64,000 nucleotides of DNA from Amedibacillus dolichus DSM 3991 (GCF_000154285.1 NZ_DS483474.1:1-64000), one strand, 5' to 3'; shown: positions 27,674-36,243, numbered from the stretch's first letter. Notes: a model not told the origin generated them from the sequence alone. Made by a program: numbers and translations.

Positions 27674-29062
27674 TTATTTGCCATCACACGCCAACTTTTT
27701 CAAAGCATAATAATAGATTTCACAAGCCTTCAAAAGCGAGGACAGCGGCATTTGTTCATTGGGCATGTGCGGTTTGGGATCCTCACCCTCAAAAGTTGCG
27801 CCAAACGCTACCCCACAGTCAAGTGTACGAGCATAAGAAGCGCCACCCTTCGTAAAGGCTCCTGCCTCCTCATGCATAACCTGTTCATAGGCCGCTTTCA
27901 AAGCTTGAATAAGCGGTGATGCTTGTGGAACATACAGCATACGCTTTTCCTTCAACACTGCAAAATCCGCTTGATACGGCTTGACAATATCCATAATATG
28001 TTCTTTCGCTTTTACGATATCAACACCATGAATATAGCGATAATCTATATATAAATGAAATATATCTCCCTCCATAGCAAAAGACATAGGACAAATCGAA
28101 GTTTTTCCCATTTCCTCATCTTCATGATATAAGCCACTTTTTGCACCATAAAAATCGTCTAATAAATAAGCTTTGAAATATTGCAGAAGCTCACAAAAAC
28201 CATGCTGTGCAAAAGGATAATCACATAAATCCTCACACAGCTTCCACAAAGCATTTTCTCCTCGCTGTGGATTACGGGATAAAGAAGTCTTTCCACGATA
28301 AATCAGCACCGCAAGTTCTTCTTCATAGCGAACAGTATCCGCCTGCTTAGCATACTCCATTAAATCCTCCTGTGGATATTGGATATGCAATTCAATATGA
28401 TCACACACATAATTCATCGGTTTTTCACAATGAATATGTGTAATCACATTTTCTTCCTTATCCTTTTGTGCAGAAAATATCAGCTCATATTGTAAAATTC
28501 CTTTTTCCCCATTTACAATCGGAAAATTCCCATCTGGTGAAAATCCCATGATAGGTTGCTTGTGTTTAGCAAAATAATGTTCCATACACTCCCATGTTGT
28601 TTCCTCTGCACCTCCGGCAATAATACGAATATCATGCTTCAAGGAAATTCCTTCCTCTTTCAGTAAACGAGCCGCATACAACGCCGCAAGCAAAGGCCCC
28701 TTATCATCATTTACCCCTCGCCCATAAAGCATATCGCCTTTCTGCACCAAGGTAAAAGGATCACTGTCCCAAAGCTTGAGATCACCTGCCTCAACCACAT
28801 CTAAATGTGCCAATACTCCAATATAATCATCTCGATCCTCAATATTGGCATACACCGCATAGCCATCAACATCATGCACTGTAAAGCCACAACGCTTAGC
28901 AATATCCAAAAAAGCATCCATCGCACAACGAATGCCATCTCCGAAAGGCGCATCTTCTTTCACACTAGTTACATCGCGTACCGATGCAATCTGCACAAGC
29001 CTTTGCAGATCCATCAATAGCTCTTCTTGGTAAAATTTTATTCTTTTTTCAAGCTCATTCAT
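27674..29062 (-). CDS. pepV: Dipeptidase PepV (M20 family, Sapep type)
   Basis: A 462-residue cytosolic di-zinc or manganese peptidase that hydrolyses dipeptides. Motifs: HLDVVEAGD with the first metal ligands, GRGVNDDKGP with the bridging Asp, AGGAEETTWECMEHY with the catalytic Glu pair, and SPDGNFPIVNGEKG typical of PepV. The lid domain lies in the middle. ATG 29062 follows GGAGGAAATAAT; the frame upstream overlaps the divergent regulator gene and is not coding. It is divergent from the PRD regulator with only 73 bases between starts. Confidence 0.92.
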   Translation of the reverse strand: MNELEKRIKFYQEELLMDLQRLVQIASVRDVTSVKEDAPFGDGIRCAMDAFLDIAKRCGFTVHDVDGYAVYANIEDRDDYIGVLAHLDVVEAGDLKLWDSDPFTLVQKGDMLYGRGVNDDKGPLLAALYAARLLKEEGISLKHDIRIIAGGAEETTWECMEHYFAKHKQPIMGFSPDGNFPIVNGEKGILQYELIFSAQKDKEENVITHIHCEKPMNYVCDHIELHIQYPQEDLMEYAKQADTVRYEEELAVLIYRGKTSLSRNPQRGENALWKLCEDLCDYPFAQHGFCELLQYFKAYLLDDFYGAKSGLYHEDEEMGKTSICPMSFAMEGDIFHLYIDYRYIHGVDIVKAKEHIMDIVKPYQADFAVLKEKRMLYVPQASPLIQALKAAYEQVMHEEAGAFTKGGASYARTLDCGVAFGATFEGEDPKPHMPNEQMPLSSLLKACEIYYYALKKLACDGK

Positions 29063-29135
29063 ATTATTTCCTCCTAATTCTTGACTTTCCTTATATAACA
29101 GTTTACATTTATGGAGATAAGAGAGGGGTTTGTTT

Positions 29136-30683
29136 ATGGTAAATAATCGTTTTCTTGATGTTATCAAAATTCTTTTAGAACATGATGATTATATCACAAT
29201 CAATGCTATTTCAAAGCGTTTGCAGGTATCCAATAAAACCATTCGCAACGATCTTAAGCAAGTAGAGGAATGGTTAAAGGAAAACGATTTAACACTTGTG
29301 AAAAAAACCGGTGTCGGTGTAACTATCCTCGGTAAGCAAGATGCAAAGGTACATGTCATGCACCTCATGCAGCAAAAAAATGCCCAAAGCATTGACTACT
29401 CTCCGCAATTTCGTAAGATCTATATCGGAATGCGTCTTATTTTATGTCCGCAAAACTGTCGCATTTATGAGTTGGCAAACGAGCTTTATGTCAGTCGTGC
29501 CACCATTCACAAGGATTTATTAGCACTTGCACCGATGTTAGAGACCTACAAAATCACGCTGCATCGCAAAAATAATAACGGCTTAAGCGTGGAGGGAAAA
29601 GAACGTAACTATCGTGCAATGCTGTTGGAATTGATGAATCATGATAACGGATATCAGAAATTTACCGCCATGATCAAAGATCCCGACTTTCCCTGTACCG
29701 GTGATTTCGTATTTCCGGCACTTGACTACATTGACGATGAAATCAAAGAGTTTTTACAAGTTTTAAAACACTCGGAAAATTCATATTTACATACGCTTCT
29801 ATGCCCTTCCCTTTTCCAAGTATTGCTGCACCTGTTTATCTGCTTTATTCGTGTACGGGAAGGACACTATGTTTCACTATCCGATCCCTTTATAGAGGAA
29901 TTAAAAAGCAAGCCGTTTTATGAAGAAACCAAAAAGCTTATCCAAGCCTTAGAGGAATACTATCATATTTCCTTTAGCGAAACGGAAATTCGCTATTTAC
30001 AAGTATTCCTTATTTCCTTACAAAGCAGCAGCGATACCGCAAAGGACGAGCAAGAGGAAGCAAGAGAGTTAAGCGACCTTTTAATTGCGGAATGGGAAAA
30101 GCACCTTAACTATTCTTTTCATGAGGATACAGAACTGAAAAGTGCCTTATATGCGCATCTGTGTCCTGCCATTACCCGCTTTCGCCACGGCATCAGTATC
30201 GAAAATCCCTTGATGTATGAAATTAAAACCTTATATAAAAATACCTTTTCCATCGCAAAAGCATCTGCACATATTCTTACTGAACGCTATCAAGCACCTA
30301 TCAGTGATGAAGAAATCGGTTATTTCGCCTTGCATCTTGCCATGGCATTGGAACGTGCAAAGAAGCCGCTTCGTACCGTACTTATCTGCCATGACAGCAG
30401 CAGCGCAACCAAGCTTTTGAAACGCAAGCTAATGACGCAGTTTCCGGAACTTGACATCGTAGCAGTACAAAGCTATCTTACTGTCCATGACTTTCCATTC
30501 CACGAAATTGACCTCATTCTCTCCACCATGGAACTAAATCTAGACAACGATATTCCTTTTATCGTTATCAATCCTTTATTGTATGATTGCGACATTGCCC
30601 ATTTAAAAACAATCATCACAAGCTATTTCCAAAAGAAAAACGATCCGCTGTTAAAAGCCGTTCAACAAAAGCAAGCTCGTTAG
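29136..30683 (+). CDS. PRD-domain transcriptional regulator (BglG/MtlR family)
   Basis: A 515-residue regulator: N-terminal HTH (about 5-60, SNKTIRNDLKQVEEW), a second HTH-like region (about 95-150, YVSRATIHKDL), two PRD domains (about 200-300 and 310-410, with histidines such as those in SYLHTLLCPSL and CPAITRFRHGI), and a C-terminal EIIB-like domain (about 415-490). No EIIA domain follows. Such proteins sense PTS flux by phosphorylation of PRD histidines and activate sugar genes by binding DNA. It is flanked by PTS EIICB, EIIA and pepV genes and is the best local candidate for controlling them. GAGAGGGG precedes ATG 29136. Confidence 0.88.
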   Translation: MVNNRFLDVIKILLEHDDYITINAISKRLQVSNKTIRNDLKQVEEWLKENDLTLVKKTGVGVTILGKQDAKVHVMHLMQQKNAQSIDYSPQFRKIYIGMRLILCPQNCRIYELANELYVSRATIHKDLLALAPMLETYKITLHRKNNNGLSVEGKERNYRAMLLELMNHDNGYQKFTAMIKDPDFPCTGDFVFPALDYIDDEIKEFLQVLKHSENSYLHTLLCPSLFQVLLHLFICFIRVREGHYVSLSDPFIEELKSKPFYEETKKLIQALEEYYHISFSETEIRYLQVFLISLQSSSDTAKDEQEEARELSDLLIAEWEKHLNYSFHEDTELKSALYAHLCPAITRFRHGISIENPLMYEIKTLYKNTFSIAKASAHILTERYQAPISDEEIGYFALHLAMALERAKKPLRTVLICHDSSSATKLLKRKLMTQFPELDIVAVQSYLTVHDFPFHEIDLILSTMELNLDNDIPFIVINPLLYDCDIAHLKTIITSYFQKKNDPLLKAVQQKQAR

Positions 30684-30710
30684 CTTTGGCAAAATGCCAA
30701 AGCTTTTCTT
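30682..30710 (+). terminator. Terminator of the PRD regulator gene
   Basis: GCTTTGGC and GCCAAAGC pair around five bases and TTTTCTT follows, immediately past the stop codon. Confidence 0.88.
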
Positions 30711-30717
30711 ATGAAAA

Positions 30718-30742
30718 GAAGCAGAGCCTGTTCGCACTGCTT
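30718..30742 (-). terminator. Terminator of the second EIIA-Glc gene
   Basis: AAGCAG and CTGCTT with inner G:C pairs form a hairpin followed on the minus strand by CTTTTC; weaker than its neighbour. Confidence 0.6.
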
Positions 30743-30747
30743 TCTAT

Positions 30748-31224
30748 TTAACGATAAGATGCCGCAGTATCCTTACCACCGACAACCTCACTGTCATATT
30801 CAACCTTAAATTCTTCATAGGCATTGGCATTGGTAAAGATGACCATGGTTGTTAAATCGTATTTTTCTTTTAAATAGGCACTATCGATTTCCATGATCAT
30901 ATCTCCTGCTTTTACCACATCATTTAACTGCACATGACAAGTAAAGCCTTTACCATTTTCATTTACTGTTTCTAATCCGATATGTACCAAAATTTCCATG
31001 CCGTCATCAAGTGTTATCCCATACGCATGGTTACTTGGAAATACTGCACTGATTTTTCCATCTGCCAAGGCATAAAACTGTTCACTTGTCGGTTCGATTG
31101 CAAATCCATCACCCATCATCTTTTGTGCGAAAACAGGGTCACTTACCTTTTCAATCGCTATCAATTTCCCACTTACCGGTGCAAGCAGCTTTTTCATTTC
31201 TTTTTCTTTTTTCTTGAAAAACAT
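30748..31224 (-). CDS. PTS glucose-family EIIA protein (second copy)
   Basis: A 158-residue EIIA of the glucose family, related to the protein at 22637-23125 but clearly diverged. ILVHIGLETV contains the phospho-histidine and SNHAYGI the partner histidine; the cysteine of the APC motif is replaced (YALADGKI). A basic, lysine-rich start (FFKKKEKEMKK) is shared with the other copy. Its promoter region carries a TGTGGTAA motif like that in front of EIICB, so this copy is the more likely partner of that transporter. It diverges from the epimerase-like gene. Confidence 0.9.
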   Translation of the reverse strand: MFFKKKEKEMKKLLAPVSGKLIAIEKVSDPVFAQKMMGDGFAIEPTSEQFYALADGKISAVFPSNHAYGITLDDGMEILVHIGLETVNENGKGFTCHVQLNDVVKAGDMIMEIDSAYLKEKYDLTTMVIFTNANAYEEFKVEYDSEVVGGKDTAASYR

Positions 31225-31257
31225 ATCTATTTCCTCCTTATGCTTCTCGTTATATTT

Positions 31258-31286
31258 AGGATACGATGATTACACAGAATTATCAA
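31258..31286 (-). promoter_or_regulatory. Promoter of the second EIIA-Glc gene
   Basis: TTGATA and TATCCT are spaced by 17 bases on the minus strand, about 35 bases before the start codon. Confidence 0.65.
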
Positions 31287-31316
31287 GTATTGAATGATGT
31301 TCACACTTTCCCTTTT

Positions 31317-31360
31317 ATTGTGGTAAAAGATAACTTTGAATGTTGATAAACTGCCACAAT
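31317..31360. promoter_or_regulatory. Inverted pair of TGTGGTAA-type motifs between EIIA and the epimerase-like gene
   Basis: ATTGTGGTAA on the plus strand (31317-31326) and ATTGTGGCAG on the minus strand (31351-31360) face each other 24 bases apart, between two divergent promoters. The location suits shared control of both genes. Confidence 0.5.
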
Positions 31361-31389
31361 GATGCGCCATTTTTATATTTTAGTAAGTA

Positions 31390-31418
31390 TTGCTTTCTTT
31401 AAGCGAAAAACATAAAAT
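31390..31418 (+). promoter_or_regulatory. Promoter of the epimerase-like gene
   Basis: TTGCTT and TAAAAT are separated by 17 bases, about 30 bases before the start codon. Confidence 0.6.
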
Positions 31419-31449
31419 GGTAATGTAAAGAGAAACGGAGGACATACAA

Positions 31450-32166
31450 ATGAAACATATTAAAATTGCTGCTGGTTTAGCACACGTAAATTATGGAAGA
31501 ATTGCAGACGTTGTCAAGGAAGCAAGCGAAGCTGGAGTAGATTACATACATTCCGATGCTGCAGATATGCACGATCTTCAAAATATGAAGCTGATGGGTG
31601 GACATCAAATCATTGCCGGGATTCGTCCGGAAACCGATAAACCAATCGAATGCCACATTTATACTGTAAGTATGGACGAAATGTTCATTGAACAAATTCA
31701 TCAGGCCGGTGCAGATATGCTGATTATCCCTGCGGAGCACTTCATCGGTGCACAGCTTGCTTATATCATTAATTGGTGTCGTGAACGAAAAATGAAGGTT
31801 GGCTTAACGCTTGGTTGCTACACACCGCTTTGCTTTGTTGAAGAATCTATTTATGACATTGATCGTTTGCACATCGTTACCCATGGTGTTGATGAAACAG
31901 ATGGAAAAGATAACTGGGGTTGGAGAAAAAGTGCTATTGATTTAGTAAAACGTGCTCGTAAAATGATTGACGAAAAAAATCCGAAATGTGAGTTGGCAAT
32001 CGACGGTGGTTTACGCGCAGATAACATGGAGCCGCTTTTGGAATGCAATCCTGATGTTGTTGTGCTATCTTCCGCTATCTTCAAGGATCCTGACGGTTAT
32101 ACCGCCGGTGTTCAAAAATGCCGTGCCGCAATTGATGCTGCTGCAAAAAAATTTAATTTAGAATAA
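31450..32166 (+). CDS. Ribulose-phosphate 3-epimerase-like protein
   Basis: A 238-residue TIM-barrel protein of the ribulose-phosphate epimerase family. The metal and catalytic residues align: His34 and Asp36 in HSDAAD, His69 in ECHIY, and Asp185 in AIDGGL. The canonical DGHFVPN loop after the first motif is replaced by DMHDLQN, so the substrate is probably not ribulose 5-phosphate itself but another ketose or sugar phosphate (relatives act on allulose 6-phosphate, for example). GGAGGACATACAA precedes the ATG. It is followed by a terminator and then a YitT-type membrane gene. Confidence 0.82.
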   Translation: MKHIKIAAGLAHVNYGRIADVVKEASEAGVDYIHSDAADMHDLQNMKLMGGHQIIAGIRPETDKPIECHIYTVSMDEMFIEQIHQAGADMLIIPAEHFIGAQLAYIINWCRERKMKVGLTLGCYTPLCFVEESIYDIDRLHIVTHGVDETDGKDNWGWRKSAIDLVKRARKMIDEKNPKCELAIDGGLRADNMEPLLECNPDVVVLSSAIFKDPDGYTAGVQKCRAAIDAAAKKFNLE

Positions 32167-32174
32167 TTATAAAA

Positions 32175-32199
32175 AATCCTCTCCTTTGGAGGATTTTTT
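32175..32199 (+). terminator. Terminator of the epimerase-like gene
   Basis: AATCCTC and GAGGATT pair around seven bases and six T follow. It lies between the epimerase-like gene and the next start, so the second gene may depend on read-through. Confidence 0.85.
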
Positions 32200-32214
32200 A
32201 AAGAAGGAGGATAC

Positions 32215-32847
32215 ATGAAAAACAAAAGTCTTATCTATGATTTTTTATGGATTACGATTTCGGCAATACTAACCGCCATGGCAGTAAATTTAATCTTCTC
32301 ATTTACCGGATTGGCTCCCGGCGGAATTACCGGTTTATGTATTATTTTTTCTACCATTACGGGTATTAGTGTTGATATTATGACCTTATGCATTTCCTTG
32401 CCCCTGCTCGTACTTGGGGTTATCTTCATCGGAAAAAGCTTTGGTATCAAAACACTTTACATAACCTTTATTACTCCGCTATGCATGCGTTTGATCCCTT
32501 CCATTCCTATTACCGAAGGGCTAAAAAATATCCATCCGATCCTTGAGCTTGCCATTGCGGCATTGGTTGGTGGACTGCTTGTAGGAGCCGCCATCGGGAT
32601 CGCCCTTAATCGTGAATGTGCTACCGGTGGAACAGATTTAATTGCTTTATTGATTCAGCATTTCATTAAAGTATTAAAGGTTCCCCATATTTTATTCGTA
32701 CTTGATGGTTCCGTAGTTATAGCTTCAGGAATCATCAATCAAAATGCACTGATTGCGGTATTTAGCTTTCTTTCACTTATGGTAATCATACAGACCATCA
32801 ACTTCTTTACCACAAAGAAAATCGCCGCTCCTCGTAATCAACACTAG
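32215..32847 (+). CDS. YitT family membrane protein (short form)
   Basis: A 210-residue integral membrane protein with about six helices and the YitT repeats: LAPGGITGLCIIFS near 32-45 and CATGGTDLIALLI near 134-146. The C-terminal DUF2179 domain of full-length YitT proteins is missing, giving a short but otherwise intact membrane unit. Transported compound and role are unknown. AGAAGGAGGATAC precedes the ATG. Confidence 0.85.
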   Translation: MKNKSLIYDFLWITISAILTAMAVNLIFSFTGLAPGGITGLCIIFSTITGISVDIMTLCISLPLLVLGVIFIGKSFGIKTLYITFITPLCMRLIPSIPITEGLKNIHPILELAIAALVGGLLVGAAIGIALNRECATGGTDLIALLIQHFIKVLKVPHILFVLDGSVVIASGIINQNALIAVFSFLSLMVIIQTINFFTTKKIAAPRNQH

Positions 32848-32887
32848 ACAATCATAAAAATGAAAATCGATTTTATAAAAAATATTT

Positions 32888-32924
32888 ACAGGTATCTATC
32901 AAAAGGTTGATGCCTGTTTTTATA
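32888..32924 (+). terminator. Terminator of the YitT-type gene
   Basis: ACAGGTATCTATC and GGTTGATGCCTGT pair around AAAA with one mismatch and G:U pairs, followed by TTTTTATAT. Confidence 0.8.
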
Positions 32925-32999
32925 TACTCTTTCATATACAATAATGTATCTTTTATTATTGCTGTATATGATAGAGTAATCGATTCTATTACCGGATAA

Positions 33000-33027
33000 T
33001 AAAAACAGAGGAGCTTAACACCTCTGT
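33000..33027 (-). terminator. Terminator of the second Rpn-family gene
   Basis: ACAGAGG and CCTCTGT form a hairpin followed by TTTTTATT on the minus strand, just past the stop. Confidence 0.88.
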
Positions 33028-33034
33028 ATGCTTA

Positions 33035-34024
33035 TTAGTCCTTGATAGCTTGCTTAAGTTCTTCCCAAGTATTGCAGGTAAGAAGCTGATTGGATAGCTC
33101 ATATAGCTGGGATAGGCTTAAAGTGGATAACCACTCTTTTGCATCAATAGCGAATTTCTGCTTGATTAGTGTAGCTAATAGGTTTACGGTTCCTAGCGTA
33201 GTTCCGATTTGAGTACCTTTTTCTAAACCAAGCTTTGTGCCCTGTTCTAACCCTAGTTTTGTACCTTCCTCTAGACCTTTTTTCTTGCCTTCATCATAAC
33301 TATCCAACAGGTTATTCTTCTCTCTCCACTCTGCCATCTGCCTTGACATTGCCAGCGACCACAATCCTTCATCATCTTTGAATTTCTCATGCTTTTCCAT
33401 TAGCTTCCTCACCAACCTTTCCTTTGTCTTTAGTATAGCATGATTCGCATTGTTTTTAAACAAGTAGCACACCTGTTCAAAATCATTCATTGCTTCCATT
33501 CCCTTTTCTTTCGCTATTTCATCAATCATCGGCAGTTGAATATAGATTCTACGTAATAATGGCTCTTTGCTTTCTGCCTCTCCATATGGATCTCGCATAA
33601 TATAGCGATTGATCAATCGTTTCTCATTTTGCGGACATGCATTTACAAAGATGATCTGATAAATCGGTTGCAGCTGACGATAGTTCTCTCCCTCTACGAG
33701 CTGCTTGCTAAGCATGTTTGCCCCATAGTATTCAAATCGTTTCCATTCCGATGCCTGTAAGAAGGTAGTTTGCATTTCAAAGTCATATTCATGACCTTGC
33801 TCGTCCTTGACATGAATATCCAAGATGCTTTGCTTTTGCGCAAGCAGTGTTGGATCAAGATTTGGATTCAAAACGATGCTTTCTTTTGGGTGAATACCGG
33901 TAACACGTTCAATGATGGTGTTACGGATATACGTGGAATCCTCATCTTCACTTCCAAGAGCATATTTAAAGAAAAAGTCATTGCAGTAATTCACTTCATT
34001 ACTGCATGTTGTATTGGTAAGCAT
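33035..34024 (-). CDS. Rpn family PD-(D/E)XK nuclease / putative transposase
   Basis: A complete 329-residue member of the recombination-promoting nuclease family. The N-terminal half carries a PD-(D/E)XK core with Asp69 in ILDIH and ExQ in DFEMQ (Glu83, Gln85). A coiled, charged region follows, then three eight-residue repeats (GTKLGLEQ, GTKLGLEK, GTQIGTTL at 254-277) and a helical tail. E. coli RpnA-like proteins are calcium-stimulated DNases that raise RecA-independent recombination. The C-terminal third is nearly identical to the partial gene at 1-336, which lies in opposite orientation. No inverted repeats of an insertion sequence are seen at the ends. AGAGGATCGAT precedes the ATG. Confidence 0.88.
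   Translation of the reverse strand: MLTNTTCSNEVNYCNDFFFKYALGSEDEDSTYIRNTIIERVTGIHPKESIVLNPNLDPTLLAQKQSILDIHVKDEQGHEYDFEMQTTFLQASEWKRFEYYGANMLSKQLVEGENYRQLQPIYQIIFVNACPQNEKRLINRYIMRDPYGEAESKEPLLRRIYIQLPMIDEIAKEKGMEAMNDFEQVCYLFKNNANHAILKTKERLVRKLMEKHEKFKDDEGLWSLAMSRQMAEWREKNNLLDSYDEGKKKGLEEGTKLGLEQGTKLGLEKGTQIGTTLGTVNLLATLIKQKFAIDAKEWLSTLSLSQLYELSNQLLTCNTWEELKQAIKD
33188..33265 (-). repeat. 24-bp coding repeats in the Rpn-family gene
   Basis: Residues 254-279 are built from three 24-bp units encoding GTKLGLEQ-like octapeptides. The copy at 1-336 has only a fraction of one unit at this point, so unit number varies between copies. Confidence 0.75.
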
Positions 34025-34102
34025 ATCGATCCTCTCCTTTCACTGAAATATACCTACATATATCTCATACGAAGGAAAAAAGAAAAAGCAGTGAAAAATG
34101 GT

Positions 34103-34145
34103 AAAAAAATAGATGATATGCAGACTTTGCTACCATCATCTATTT
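34103..34145 (-). terminator. Terminator of the dehydrogenase-HAD operon
   Basis: AAATAGATGAT and ATCATCTATTT are perfect 11-bp arms around a 17-base loop, followed by a T run on the minus strand. Confidence 0.82.
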
Positions 34146-34168
34146 CACTTACTGTACTTTCTTCATTG

Positions 34169-34981
34169 CTACAAAAAATATCGCTGCAATACCTCACCTA
34201 CTCCATCATCTTCATTTGATAAAGCCGAAACCTCATCACATAGCATTTGAATATTTTCTTTCGCATTGCACATCGCAATCGTATGTCCTGCCACCTCAAA
34301 CATCGCCATATCATTCTCTCCATCACCGATCGCAATCACATTCGCCAAAGGAATTTTACGATACTCCATAACATCTTTTATCGCATTTCCTTTATTCACA
34401 TCAGCTGCATTTACATCAAAGCTGATATCATTATAGCTAGCTACAGTGATACCATCAATCCCCTCTATACGTTGGCGTAGTTTTCTTAAAAGTACCTTAT
34501 CCGTATCATAAATAAGGATTTTTACAATATCTTTCGATTTATCTTTTAATTCTTCCCAAGATAAATTCGGATAGGATTTGGTATATGGAAACTGTGGCAG
34601 CTTCACCCATTCGTCATACATAAAGCGTGCATCATAAGCTTCATGGGCATAAATTGTATCCTTACTTTTAAAGAAAGCCGGACTTTTCGTTTCCTTCAAG
34701 CAATCAATGATTTCCGCAAGGCATTTCTGTGGGATACACTTTTTTACAATCGTATCCCCTTTATCATAACAACCTCCATTACTGGAAATAACTTGTACCC
34801 GCTCATCAACTAAAGAGGCTTGATACTTTGTGAAAAAATATGGTCTTCCACTTACAAAATATACTTGTATCCCTTTATCTAAGCAAGCTTTTAAAACCTC
34901 TTTATTCTTTTGTGAAATCGTGGAATCCTTACCAAATAGAGTACCATCTAAATCTAAACAAACCGCTTGATATTTATTCAT
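34169..34981 (-). CDS. HAD superfamily (Cof-type) sugar phosphatase
   Basis: A 270-residue HAD phosphatase of the Cof/YidA group (type IIB cap). Motif 1 is DLDGTL (near 9-14), motif 2 SGRP, motif 3 the lysine in NKGNAI, and motif 4 IGDGENDMAMF. These enzymes remove phosphate from sugar phosphates or similar small molecules. The start overlaps the end of the iron dehydrogenase gene by 8 bases, so the two are coupled; the phosphatase may serve the same catabolic route by relieving sugar-phosphate stress. Substrate unknown. Confidence 0.88.
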   Translation of the reverse strand: MNKYQAVCLDLDGTLFGKDSTISQKNKEVLKACLDKGIQVYFVSGRPYFFTKYQASLVDERVQVISSNGGCYDKGDTIVKKCIPQKCLAEIIDCLKETKSPAFFKSKDTIYAHEAYDARFMYDEWVKLPQFPYTKSYPNLSWEELKDKSKDIVKILIYDTDKVLLRKLRQRIEGIDGITVASYNDISFDVNAADVNKGNAIKDVMEYRKIPLANVIAIGDGENDMAMFEVAGHTIAMCNAKENIQMLCDEVSALSNEDDGVGEVLQRYFL

Positions 34982-36095
34982 AAGCTTCTTTCAAAATCGT
35001 TTCCAAGAATTCTCTGCTTCCAAATGGCAAATGATCAAGTACCGGCCAAGCAATGATCGCATCAAATTGTTCTTGCGTTACTCCACATTCTTTTAATGTT
35101 TTATATAAGCCAATCGTTTTTAAGAAGGCTACTATCTCTGTGTATAGATCCTTACTGCCTTCATGGAACAAAGAGGCTACTGTTTCCATTTTTTCTTTAT
35201 TATCCGCATAGGCATGTTTGATAAATGGAGGGAATACGATAGCTAATGCTTCTCCATGTGCCATGTGTACGATACCACCGATATCCTCAGATAATGGGTG
35301 TGGAGCACTCGCTCCAGAATTGGCAAGGGCACGTCCTGCCAAAGTATCCGCTAAAGTCATCATTTTGCGATATTCGATATTATTAGGCTCTTCTAATACC
35401 ATAGGAAGATACTTAATAATCAGCTTCATCGCCTGCAAGGAATCCATTTCACTGTAAAATGATGCCCTTGGATTGATATAGCTTTCAAATGCATGCGTAA
35501 AAGCATCAAATCCGGTTGCTGCTGTGATACGCTTTGGCAAAGTTAATGTTAATTCGCTGTCTAAGATACATTCCTTTGAGAACAAGCTGCTATGATAGAA
35601 CGTAATTTTTTCTGTTCCCTTCGTGATTACAGATGCTTGTGTTAGCTGTGAACCGGTACCAGATGTTGTCGGTACCGTAATAATCGGAAGTACCGTATCA
35701 CTATATGGTCCATAATCAACGAATGGTGAATCATAAGCAAAAATTTCCTCCCAAACGATTTTGTCCTGTCCATTTGTAAAAGCCAAAGCCTTTGCCGTAT
35801 CGATAGAGCTGCCTCCACCGACAGCTAACACTACATCACAAGGGTGTTCCTTTAGCATCGCAAAGCCTTCTTCAATCATTTCAGCGCTTGGATTAGGTTC
35901 TACCTTATCAAAATGAATAACTTGCATATCGACAGCTGCTAATAGGCTCTTCACTCGCTCATACAATGGCTGTAACGGTGCATCGGCAGTAGTTACCAAA
36001 AAAACACGCTCTCCATATTTCTTACATATATCCCCTAATTCTTCTAATCGATGTTCTCCAAAATGGATTTTCGTTGGCTGATAATAATTAAACAT
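34974..36095 (-). CDS. Iron-containing alcohol dehydrogenase (second, class III)
   Basis: A 373-residue dehydrogenase with the NAD loop GGGSSID (near 94-100), the family segment PTTSGTGSQLTQASVIT, and metal ligands Asp and His in GFDAFTHAFE followed by histidines in APHPLSEDI and MAHGEALA. It differs from the dehydrogenase at 477-1637. Likely reaction is oxidation or reduction of a short polyol or aldehyde; its position divergent from an FSA-type aldolase and near dihydroxyacetone kinases recalls glycerol dehydrogenase neighbourhoods, but it is not a GldA sequence type as far as I can tell. CAAGGAGGAATATAT precedes the ATG. Confidence 0.87.
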   Translation of the reverse strand: MFNYYQPTKIHFGEHRLEELGDICKKYGERVFLVTTADAPLQPLYERVKSLLAAVDMQVIHFDKVEPNPSAEMIEEGFAMLKEHPCDVVLAVGGGSSIDTAKALAFTNGQDKIVWEEIFAYDSPFVDYGPYSDTVLPIITVPTTSGTGSQLTQASVITKGTEKITFYHSSLFSKECILDSELTLTLPKRITAATGFDAFTHAFESYINPRASFYSEMDSLQAMKLIIKYLPMVLEEPNNIEYRKMMTLADTLAGRALANSGASAPHPLSEDIGGIVHMAHGEALAIVFPPFIKHAYADNKEKMETVASLFHEGSKDLYTEIVAFLKTIGLYKTLKECGVTQEQFDAIIAWPVLDHLPFGSREFLETILKEAYE

Positions 36096-36186
36096 ATATA
36101 TTCCTCCTTGTATAATATCTATTATAAGTATAGTTTATTTACCCATTTCTTGACTAGGGCAGCTACGTAATAAACAAGCCATTATC

Positions 36187-36243
36187 ATTATGGTAATAAA
36201 TCGACAATATTCGAAAATATCACGTAATGATGTGGTAATAAAA
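36187..36243 (+). promoter_or_regulatory. Direct pair of TGGTAATAAA motifs upstream of the FSA-type aldolase
   Basis: ATTATGGTAATAAA (36187-36200) and TGATGTGGTAATAAAA (36228-36243) are direct repeats 42 bases apart, about four helical turns, between the divergent dehydrogenase and aldolase promoters. The core matches the TGTGGTAA motif near the EIIA and EIICB genes. Confidence 0.55.

Noticed and set aside
33000-34060. Complete insertion sequence around the Rpn-family gene
   Set aside because: Although the family is called transposase-like, no terminal inverted repeats or target duplications are visible, and the gene has its own promoter-side spacing and terminator like a normal gene.
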